A DNA stretch of 5,909 bases from Kitasatospora sp040298565. Its GTDB lineage: Bacteria > Actinomycetota > Actinomycetes > Streptomycetales > Streptomycetaceae. The notes under the pieces are model-generated. The model saw only the letters and a list, made by a program, of their open reading frames with translations. It searched no databases and was not told the DNA's origin. This document shows positions 1-4,758 of the stretch, one piece after another. The stretch lies in assembly GCF_040298565.1 (NCBI RefSeq), contig NZ_JBEPAK010000345.1:1-5909 (forward strand). Direction: 5' to 3'. The position numbers were made by a program, and so were the translations under genes. Each line of letters starts with the position of its first letter. Within the stretch, counting starts at the first letter, position 1.

Positions 1-45
1 TGTGTGGTTTTGTTTTTTTTTGTTGCTTATTCGTTTGGGCCGTGC

Positions 46-86
46 GGGGGTTGGGGTGGCGCGGGGGGTGGGGCGGTGCGGGGGGG
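46..86 (+). other. Potential G-quadruplex (five G tracts)
   Basis: Top-strand G tracts lie at 46-50, 53-56, 63-68, 70-73 and 80-86. The gaps between them are 2, 6, 1 and 6 bases, which satisfies the usual rule of four tracts of at least three G with loops of 1-7. The tracts lie on the template strand for leftward transcription coming out of the aminotransferase gene, so a fold could stall polymerase there. Folding is predicted from sequence pattern only. Confidence 0.55.
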
Positions 87-88
87 CG

Positions 89-109
89 CCCCCCTACTGG
101 TTGGGGGGG
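89..109 (-). terminator. GC hairpin downstream of aminotransferase
   Basis: Six C at 89-94 face seven G at 103-109 across an eight-base loop (95-102). In the leftward transcript this gives a 6-bp all-GC stem starting 16 bases after the stop codon. No U tract follows, which is common for actinomycete terminators. The C arm could instead pair with the G tract at 80-86, so two folds compete. Confidence 0.45.
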
Positions 110-125
110 CCGCTCCGGCGGCTGC

Positions 126-1211
126 CTAGGCGGTGGCCGTCGCCGACCAGGCGGCCTCGGCGGCCGCCAGGGCCGGCCCGGCGTCGGCCTTCGTGGCCGT
201 CGCGAGCGCGGCCAGGCAGGCGCGGACGGTCTCCAGCGAGGCCGCCGGGCCGTAGTGGTTGATCCGCAGCATCTCGGCGGCGAGGGCGCCGCCGCCCGGC
301 TGGACGGGCAGCGCCGGGTCGAGGGCCGCGGTGAGTTCGGCGGCGTGCAGACCGGCCGGGGTGCGCACGGTGGTGGCGACCGGGGCCGCGTGGGCGTCCT
401 CGCGGACGTAGGGGGCGAGGGGGTCGAGGGCGCGGACGCCGGCCCGGGTGGCGGCGGAGGCGGCGCGGTGCCGGGCGATCACGGCGGGCAGGCCCTCGGC
501 GGCGATCCGGTCCAGGCAGGCGCCGAGCGCCAGCATCTCCAACTGGGCCGGGGCGTGCGGGAGTACGGCGCGACCGGCGTCCGTCCAGCGCTCCTTCCAG
601 TCGAGCAGGGAGAGGTAGGAGCGGCGCGGGGCGGCCGGGTTGGCGGCGATCCGCTCCCAGGCCCGCCCGGAGACGGAGACGGCGGAGACCCCGGCCGGGC
701 CGCCCATCGCCTTCTGGCCGCCGATGACGCACAGGTCGATGCCCCACTCGTCGGTGAGCAGCGGCTCGGCGGCGACGGAGGCGACCGCGTCGAGCATCAG
801 CAGGGCGCCGTGCTCGCGGACCACGGCGGCGATCTCGGCGACCGGGTTGGTGTTGCCGGTGGCGGCCTCGGCGTGCACCAGCGAGACGAAGTCGGTCTCC
901 GGGTGCGCGGCCAGCGCCTCGGCCACCTGGGCGGCGCTCACCGCGCCGTCGAAGGGGACGGCGAGGTCGACGACGGTGGCGCCGCACGAGCGCAGCCAGT
1001 TCCCGAAGGTCTGCCCGTACGGCCCGGTGACGATGTTCAGCGCGGTGGAGCCCGGGTGCGCGGCGCCGCGGATCGCCGCCTCCAGCGGGAGCAGCGCCTC
1101 GCCCTGGGTCACGATCACGTCGGCCTCGGTGTGCAGCAGCGCGGCCACCTGGTCCTCGATCGCCGCGAACCCGGCGGCGCTGAGCGGGGGGAGGTCGAGG
1201 AAGGGGCTCAC
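126..1211 (-). CDS. Class V-fold PLP-dependent aminotransferase
   Basis: Predicted cytosolic enzyme of fold type I, resembling the alanine-glyoxylate / pyridoxamine-pyruvate aminotransferase group; the substrate cannot be read from sequence. The chain is 361 residues, normal for this group. Visible motifs are a phosphate-side loop around TGPYGQTFGNW (62-72), HAEAATGNTNP (113-123), the cofactor-ring aspartate in MLDAVAS (D141), and the Schiff-base lysine in GGQKAMGGPAG (K167). RRSYLSLLDW follows, then a C-terminal small domain with GGGALAAEM and RINHYG. I chose the GTG at 1211 (VSPFLDLPPL) because related proteins, as I recall them, begin with this segment. A purine-rich GAAAGG lies 13 bases upstream, which is rather far. 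A second in-frame GTG at 1232 would add seven residues. The open frame runs on to 1730, but that part is antisense to the amidohydrolase gene. The gene is divergent from that neighbour. Confidence 0.9.
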   Translation of the reverse strand: MSPFLDLPPLSAAGFAAIEDQVAALLHTEADVIVTQGEALLPLEAAIRGAAHPGSTALNIVTGPYGQTFGNWLRSCGATVVDLAVPFDGAVSAAQVAEALAAHPETDFVSLVHAEAATGNTNPVAEIAAVVREHGALLMLDAVASVAAEPLLTDEWGIDLCVIGGQKAMGGPAGVSAVSVSGRAWERIAANPAAPRRSYLSLLDWKERWTDAGRAVLPHAPAQLEMLALGACLDRIAAEGLPAVIARHRAASAATRAGVRALDPLAPYVREDAHAAPVATTVRTPAGLHAAELTAALDPALPVQPGGGALAAEMLRINHYGPAASLETVRACLAALATATKADAGPALAAAEAAWSATATA

Positions 1212-1374
1212 GGCTTCGACACGGCCTTTCACTTCGGGGACGGTGGTTCGGACCGGCGGTCGGGCCGCTCGGTCCGGCCGCTCGGTGGGGCCGGCGAGCG
1301 GCGCGGGTGGGTCGCACCGAGTCTGCCGCATTCTCGCCGCCCACCCGGAACCGGCCCGTCGGTAGAGTGCGGCC
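1212..1374. promoter_or_regulatory. Divergent intergenic region with tandem 13-mer and hairpin
   Basis: This 163-bp spacer must hold the promoters of the two divergent genes. It contains two adjacent 13-base copies (1260-1272 and 1273-1285) that differ at one base. The second copy overlaps a perfect 8-bp inverted repeat, GCCGCTCG at 1277-1284 against CGAGCGGC at 1295-1302, with a 10-base loop. A clear -10 element is seen only for the rightward gene. I could not place a promoter for the leftward gene. A regulator binding the repeats is possible but not shown. Confidence 0.4.
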
Positions 1375-1375
1375 A
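1363..1375 (+). promoter_or_regulatory. -10 element, probable leaderless start
   Basis: TAGAGT at 1363-1368 fits the actinobacterial -10 pattern TANNNT. Six bases separate it from the ATG at 1375, so transcription would begin at or next to the A of the start codon. No Shine-Dalgarno sequence precedes this ATG, which agrees with a leaderless mRNA. No convincing -35 element was seen. Confidence 0.55.
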
Positions 1376-2466
1376 TGAGCGATGGCGCGGTGCTGCACGT
1401 CCGGGGTCGGGTACTGGTCGGCCCGCAGGAGGTCCGGGACGAACTCTGGGTGGTGGACGGGCGGGTGAGCTTCACCCGTCCGCGGACCGCGGGGGACGTC
1501 CGGACGGTGACCGGCTTCGTGCTGCCCGGTCTGGTGGACGCGCACTGCCACGTCGGACTGGACGCGCACGGCGCCGTGGACGCCGAGACCAGCGAGAAGC
1601 AGGCGCTCACCGACCGTGACGCCGGGACCCTGCTGATCCGCGACGCCGGCTCGGCCGCCGACACCCGCTGGATCGACGAGCGCGAGGACCTGCCCCGGAT
1701 CATCCGCGCCGGCCGGCACATCGCCCGCACCCGCCGCTACATCCGCAACTACGCGCACGAGATCGAGCCCGGCGACCTCACCGCGTACGTCCGGGCCGAG
1801 GCCCGGCGTGGGGACGGCTGGGTGAAGCTGGTCGGCGACTGGATCGATCGCGACCGCGGCGACCTCGCCGCCTGCTGGCCGGGCGACGCACTGGCCGAGG
1901 CGATCGCCGCGGCGCACGAGGAGGGCGCACGGGTGACGGCGCACTGCTTCGCGGCCGAGTCGCTGCCGGACCTGCTGGCGGCGGGGATCGACTGCGTCGA
2001 GCACGCCACCGGCCTGACGGAGGAGCTGATCCCGGCCTTCGCCGAGCGCGGGGTCGCGATCGTCCCGACGCTCGTCAACATCGCCACCTTCCCGGGGCTG
2101 GCGGCCGGCGGCGAGGCGAAGTTCCCGGCCTGGGCGGCGCACATGCGGCGGCTGCACGAGCGCCGTTACGACACGGTGGGCGCCGCGCACGACGCGGGCA
2201 TCCCGGTGTTCGTCGGTACGGACGCGGGCGGCTCGCTCGCGCACGGGCTGGTCGCGGACGAGGTGGCGGAGCTGGTGAAGGCCGGGCTGAGTCCGGCGGA
2301 GGCGCTGTCGGCGGCGAGCTGGGGGGCGCGGGAGTGGCTGGGGCGGCCCGGACTGGAGGAGGGCGCGCCGGCGGACTTCGTGGTGTACGGGGAGGACCCC
2401 CGGGCGGACATCCGGGTGCTCGCCGACCCGCGGCTGGTGGTGCTGCGGGGGCGTCCGGTGGCGTGA
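1375..2466 (+). CDS. Amidohydrolase-superfamily metal-dependent hydrolase
   Basis: Predicted cytosolic hydrolase of 363 residues with the amidohydrolase layout: a small N-terminal beta domain, a TIM-barrel metal site, and a C-terminal return to the beta domain (ADFVVYGEDPRADIRV). All expected metal ligands are present: the HxH pair in GLVDAHCHVG (H57, H59), a lysine suited to carboxylation in GWVKLVGDW (K151), histidines in TAHCF (H190) and CVEHATG (H210), and the aspartate in GTDAGG (D283). This set matches members that cleave cyclic amides or N-acyl/peptide bonds, such as Xaa-Arg dipeptidases and imidazolonepropionase relatives, but the substrate is unknown. The ATG at 1375 fits the conserved N-terminus and the upstream -10 element. 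There is no signal peptide. It is divergent from the aminotransferase gene, so the two might share regulation or a pathway, but nothing in the sequence proves it. Confidence 0.9.
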   Translation: MSDGAVLHVRGRVLVGPQEVRDELWVVDGRVSFTRPRTAGDVRTVTGFVLPGLVDAHCHVGLDAHGAVDAETSEKQALTDRDAGTLLIRDAGSAADTRWIDEREDLPRIIRAGRHIARTRRYIRNYAHEIEPGDLTAYVRAEARRGDGWVKLVGDWIDRDRGDLAACWPGDALAEAIAAAHEEGARVTAHCFAAESLPDLLAAGIDCVEHATGLTEELIPAFAERGVAIVPTLVNIATFPGLAAGGEAKFPAWAAHMRRLHERRYDTVGAAHDAGIPVFVGTDAGGSLAHGLVADEVAELVKAGLSPAEALSAASWGAREWLGRPGLEEGAPADFVVYGEDPRADIRVLADPRLVVLRGRPVA

Positions 2467-2491
2467 CCCGGGTAGGGCTGGGGGCGCGTCC

Positions 2492-2606
2492 GGTGGTGTG
2501 ATCCCGGTGGGCGCGGAACGGCGGTCCCGGTGGAGGTGGAACGGCGGTCCCGGTGGGCGCGGAACGGCGGTCCCGGCGGCTGAGGAACGGCGGTCCCGGT
2601 GGGCGC
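2492..2606 (+). repeat. 23-bp tandem repeat array (four copies plus a degenerate one)
   Basis: Four copies start at 2515, 2538, 2561 and 2584, exactly 23 bp apart. All four share an invariant 16-base core, GGAACGGCGGTCCCGG, followed by a 7-base tail that varies (TGGAGGT, TGGGCGC, CGGCTGA, TGGGCGC). A fifth, degenerate unit at 2492-2514 keeps the second half. The copies are contiguous, so this is not a CRISPR array. The array lies 25 bp past the amidohydrolase stop codon and about 107 bp before the glycosylase start. The period is not a multiple of three and no gene crosses it. It may be a replication-slippage expansion or a set of binding sites. Confidence 0.85.
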
Positions 2607-2608
2607 GG

Positions 2609-2639
2609 GGTGGCGGGCGCTTCCGTCGACCGCGCCACC
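2609..2639 (+). terminator. Hairpin after the repeat array
   Basis: GGTGGCG at 2609-2615 is a perfect inverted repeat of CGCCACC at 2633-2639, with a 17-base loop. It is the first simple stem after the amidohydrolase gene and could end that transcript. The long loop and lack of a U tract make this only a candidate. Confidence 0.35.
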
Positions 2640-2650
2640 GGCCCGGTCCG

Positions 2651-2674
2651 GCGGTCGATCGCATGATCGTCCGC
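2651..2674. promoter_or_regulatory. Interrupted palindrome upstream of ung, possible operator
   Basis: GCGGTCGATC (2651-2660) and GATCGTCCGC (2665-2674) are inverted copies matching at 9 of 10 positions, around a 4-base centre GCAT. The only mismatch is T opposite T. The site ends 25 bp before the likely -10 element of the glycosylase gene, spanning about -62 to -39 from the predicted transcription start. That position and symmetry suit a dimeric regulator acting next to the -35 region. The regulator is unknown. Confidence 0.5.
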
Positions 2675-2699
2675 TGAACGGGCCGTCGGTGTAGGCCGA

Positions 2700-2713
2700 T
2701 AGGGTGGCGACCA
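2700..2713 (+). promoter_or_regulatory. -10 element, probable leaderless start of ung
   Basis: TAGGGT at 2700-2705 matches TANNNT, and seven bases separate it from the ATG at 2713. The arrangement closely resembles that in front of the amidohydrolase gene. It argues against the in-frame GTG at 2704, which would lie inside the -10 element. No Shine-Dalgarno sequence is visible. Confidence 0.55.
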
Positions 2714-3390
2714 TGGCACCGCGTCCACTGAACGAGATCGTCGAGCCCGGTTGGGCCACCGCCCTGGAGCCGGTCGCCGGGCGGGTCGCCGCCATGGGCG
2801 ACTTCCTGCGCGCCGAACTGGCCGCCGGCCGCACCTACCTGCCCTCCGGCCCGAACGTGCTGCGCGCCTTCCAGCAGCCCTTCGCCGACGTGCGGGTGCT
2901 GATCGTGGGGCAGGACCCGTACCCGACGCCCGGCCACGCGGTCGGGCTCAGCTTCTCGGTCGGGCCGGAGGTGCGGCCGATCCCGGCGAGCCTGGTCAAC
3001 ATCTTCCAGGAGTACGGCAACGACCTCGGCCTGCCGCAGCCGTCCAACGGCGACCTGACCCCGTGGACGCAGCAGGGCGTGCTGCTGCTCAACCGGGCGC
3101 TGACCACCGCGCCGCGCAAGCCGGCCGCGCACCGGGGCAAGGGCTGGGAGGAGGTCACCGAACAGGCGATCCGGGCGCTGGCGGCGCGCGGGGGGCCGCT
3201 GGTGGCGATCCTGTGGGGCCGGGACGCCCGCAATCTGCGGCCGCTGCTCGGGGAGATCCCGGCGATCGAGTCGGCGCACCCGAGCCCGTACTCGGCGAAC
3301 GGCGGCTTCTTCGGCTCCCGGCCGTTCAGCCGGGCGAACGAGCTGCTGGTGCGGCAGGGGGCACAGCCGGTGGACTGGCGGCTGCCGTAG
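2713..3390 (+). CDS. ung: Uracil-DNA glycosylase, family 1
   Basis: Removes uracil from DNA, the first step of base-excision repair after cytosine deamination or dUMP incorporation. Deamination is a steady burden in a genome this rich in GC. The protein is 225 residues, the normal size for the family. Diagnostic motifs are the water-activating loop GQDPYPTPGHA (66-76) with catalytic aspartate D68, the uracil-stacking GLSFSV (78-83, F81), LLLNRALTT with the uracil-reading asparagine N127, and the C-terminal DNA-insertion loop HPSPYSANGGFFG with catalytic histidine H189. The E. coli loop reads PYHGPGQA, so H-G and Q are replaced here by P-T and H. No catalytic residue is lost. The ATG at 2713 is preferred over the in-frame GTG at 2704 because the latter overlaps the -10 element. 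The gene stands alone between two hairpins. Streptomycetes often carry two ung paralogues; which one this is cannot be decided here. Confidence 0.95.
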   Translation: MAPRPLNEIVEPGWATALEPVAGRVAAMGDFLRAELAAGRTYLPSGPNVLRAFQQPFADVRVLIVGQDPYPTPGHAVGLSFSVGPEVRPIPASLVNIFQEYGNDLGLPQPSNGDLTPWTQQGVLLLNRALTTAPRKPAAHRGKGWEEVTEQAIRALAARGGPLVAILWGRDARNLRPLLGEIPAIESAHPSPYSANGGFFGSRPFSRANELLVRQGAQPVDWRLP

Positions 3391-3408
3391 CAGATCGTGG
3401 TCAGTGCG

Positions 3409-3445
3409 GAACGTCAAACTCACTCCAACGGGTGAAATGACGTTC
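3409..3445 (+). terminator. Nested two-part hairpin downstream of ung
   Basis: The outer arms GAACGTCA (3409-3416) and TGACGTTC (3438-3445) are perfect 8-bp complements. Inside them TCACTC (3420-3425) pairs with GGGTGA (3430-3435), with one G-U pair, around the loop CAAC. A 3-by-2 internal loop separates the stems. It starts 19 bases after the ung stop codon, so a terminator is likely, though only a mixed TG tail follows. As DNA, the nested symmetry could also be a protein-binding site for the downstream gene. Confidence 0.5.
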
Positions 3446-3516
3446 TGTGTGACTCATGTGACGGATCGTTTGAGAAGACTGGCGGCTCATCGTTCCACCT
3501 GTGTGGGGGTCCCGTC
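3446..3516 (+). promoter_or_regulatory. Upstream region of the surface-protein gene
   Basis: This AT-richer stretch must hold the promoter of the LAxTG protein gene. It carries a direct repeat of TGTGAC at 3448-3453 and 3457-3462, nine bases apart. I could not assign a confident -35/-10 pair. The GGGGG at 3505-3509, seven bases before the ATG, is the likely ribosome-binding site, so this mRNA has a leader, unlike the two upstream genes. Confidence 0.4.
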
Positions 3517-4524
3517 ATGTCTTCTCGGCCGTCTCGCCGAATCGTTTCCGCATCCGCCGCCGTGGTGGTGAGCACCCTGCTCACCGCCGGTCCCGTCCAG
3601 GCCGCTCCGGCGAGCCCGGCCCCGACCGCTCCCTCGGCCTCGACCGTGCCCCCGGTCGGGTCCCCGGCGGGCAAGGCGCGTGCCGTCACCGCCGAACTCG
3701 ACCTGGACGTCAAGCTGTTGAACAATGCGGTCGACGTCCCGGTGGACATCGCCCTCAACAAGGTGGAGACGCCCGCTCGGCGCGACGGCTCGGTGCTGAC
3801 CGCCAAGGTGGACGGCGTCGACCAGACCGGCCCGGTCGAGCTCGTCAAGGCCGACGTCGGCACGTCCGTCACCCGCGCCGACGCCAAGGGCGCCGCCGCC
3901 TCCGTCAAGCTGGTCAACGCCGACGTGCACGCCCCCGGCCTGCCGGCCACCGCGCTGCTGGGCCTGGAGGCGATGAGCGCGGAGGCGACCTGTCCGGTGG
4001 ACGGGCAGCCCACCGCGAACGTGGTCGCGCCCGCCAGGCTGAGCGTGCTCGGCAAGCCGGTCACCGTCGGGCTGTACGGCCCGACCAAGGTGGACGTGCC
4101 GCTGGTCGGCAGCGTGTCGGTGGAGTTCTCCAAGAAGACCACCACCACGACCACCGCCGCCGCCTCGGCGCTGGAGGTGCAGGTGGAGGTGAACCCGCTC
4201 AACCTGAACGTCGCCAAGGTCACCGGGACGATCACCGTCGCGTCGGTGAGCTGCGAGAAGCCCGTCACCCCCGGCCCAGGCAGCACTCCGAGCCCGGTGG
4301 CGTCCACCGGTGCGCCCGCCGCCCAGCCGGTGGCGGACACCACGACGACCACCCGGGCCGCGGTGCCGCAGGCGGCGGTGGAGAAGCCCGGGAAGCTCGC
4401 CGCCACCGGCGGCAGCAGTGCCACCGGCCCGCTGGCCGCCGGGGCCGCCGCCCTGGTCGCGGGCGGGGCCGCCGCGCTCTGGGCCACCCGGCGCCGCCGG
4501 GCCGCGCACGCTCGTCGGCACTGA
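3517..4524 (+). CDS. SCO1860-family LAxTG-anchored surface protein
   Basis: Secreted protein of 335 residues, predicted to be attached covalently to the cell wall by a class E sortase; its molecular function is unknown. Residues 1-29 form a signal peptide (basic SRPSRR, then a hydrophobic A/V/L core, cleavage likely after VQA at 29). The RR pair resembles a Tat motif but lacks its following residues, so Sec export is more likely. The mature domain (about 50-246) carries LDLDVKLLNNAVDVPV near its start and VNPLNLNVAKVTGTITV near its end, as I recall for the SCO1860 family. It has two cysteines, C159 and C246, that could form a disulfide. A proline/alanine/threonine linker follows, then the sorting signal LAATG (294-298), a hydrophobic span (about 305-323) and a basic RRRR tail. 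Threonine runs occur at 208-213 and 275-279. No sortase gene is in the window. Ends in strong hairpins. Confidence 0.88.
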   Translation: MSSRPSRRIVSASAAVVVSTLLTAGPVQAAPASPAPTAPSASTVPPVGSPAGKARAVTAELDLDVKLLNNAVDVPVDIALNKVETPARRDGSVLTAKVDGVDQTGPVELVKADVGTSVTRADAKGAAASVKLVNADVHAPGLPATALLGLEAMSAEATCPVDGQPTANVVAPARLSVLGKPVTVGLYGPTKVDVPLVGSVSVEFSKKTTTTTTAAASALEVQVEVNPLNLNVAKVTGTITVASVSCEKPVTPGPGSTPSPVASTGAPAAQPVADTTTTTRAAVPQAAVEKPGKLAATGGSSATGPLAAGAAALVAGGAAALWATRRRRAAHARRH

Positions 4525-4533
4525 GCCGGCGGG

Positions 4534-4577
4534 CCGTCCGGAGGTGCGGGGGCGCCGGGCCTCGGCCCTCCGGACGG
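4534..4577 (+). terminator. Strong GC hairpin after surface-protein gene
   Basis: CCGTCCGGAGG (4534-4544) is a perfect 11-bp inverted repeat of CCTCCGGACGG (4567-4577). Inside the loop, GCCG (4554-4557) can also pair with CGGC (4563-4566), lengthening the stem. It begins nine bases after the stop codon. There is no U tract, as is usual in such GC-rich genomes. Confidence 0.75.
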
Positions 4578-4608
4578 TCGGAGCCGCCGGGCGTCGGCAC
4601 CGCGAACG

Positions 4609-4636
4609 GCGGGAGTGCCGCGCCCGGCACTCCCGC
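4609..4636 (+). terminator. Second strong hairpin, before glutamine synthetase gene
   Basis: A perfect 12-bp stem is formed by GCGGGAGTGCCG (4609-4620) and CGGCACTCCCGC (4625-4636) with a 4-base loop. It lies 31 bases after the first hairpin and ends 28 bases before the GlnR-type box. It probably backs up termination and shields the glutamine synthetase promoter from read-through. Confidence 0.7.
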
Positions 4637-4664
4637 ACCGTGACCGTGCCACTGCGGACGGTTG

Positions 4665-4703
4665 GTTCACATGCGCGTTACACGAGAGGAACAACCGGGA
4701 AAC
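4665..4703 (+). promoter_or_regulatory. Putative GlnR box of glnII
   Basis: Four pentamers, TTCAC (4666), GTTAC (4677), GGAAC (4688) and GAAAC (4699), start exactly 11 bp apart, each separated by six bases. The known GlnR pattern in streptomycetes is gTnAC-n6-GaAAc, and GTTAC-n6-GGAAC followed by GAAAC fits it well. GlnR is the OmpR-type global nitrogen regulator that activates glutamine synthetase genes when nitrogen is scarce. The box ends 55 bases before the start codon, leaving room for a promoter and short leader. The exact -10 could not be fixed. Confidence 0.75.
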
Positions 4704-4758
4704 GGCGCCTTGCAACGCTACGCGGGCACCCACCACCCAGCACTGCGAGGGACACGCC

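Larger units (their letters stand above)
1..125. other. Gene-free G/T-rich segment at left edge
   Basis: This stretch lies past the stop codon of the leftward aminotransferase gene and holds no credible gene. The top strand is strikingly rich in G and T: only one A (position 29) occurs in the first 95 bases, there is an unbroken run of nine T at 13-21, and long G tracts follow. An open frame crosses it on the top strand, but it is a low-complexity translation of the G tracts and then of antisense sequence. The T run could be the tail of a rightward terminator whose stem lies outside the window; that is inference. Confidence 0.6.

Noticed and set aside
42..1619. 525-residue open frame on the top strand
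   Set aside because: It is glycine/arginine-rich antisense of the aminotransferase gene and overlaps the amidohydrolase start in another frame; no ribosome-binding site or family motif.
1212..1730. Longer aminotransferase start (534 residues)
   Set aside because: The additional N-terminal part is antisense to the amidohydrolase gene and its spacer, with a serine/arginine/proline-rich composition unlike the family.
2651..2674. LexA (SOS) box in front of ung
   Set aside because: The arms carry GATCG rather than GAAC/GTTC half-sites and the centre spacing does not fit.
2467..2712. CRISPR array or small protein gene in the amidohydrolase-ung spacer
   Set aside because: The 23-bp units are contiguous with no spacers. 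Frames crossing the array repeat the same P/R/G-rich peptide only because the DNA repeats, and the 23-bp period shifts the frame each unit.
94..3423. 1109-residue open frame on the bottom strand
   Set aside because: It runs antisense across three well-supported genes, translates to arginine/proline-rich low-complexity sequence, and has no recognisable domain. Long shadow frames are expected at this GC content.
4615..4758. N-terminal extension of glutamine synthetase to an upstream ATG/GTG
   Set aside because: The open frame extends upstream, but it would translate the GlnR box and a terminator arm. The GTG at 4759 has its own ribosome-binding site and gives the family's normal N-terminus.
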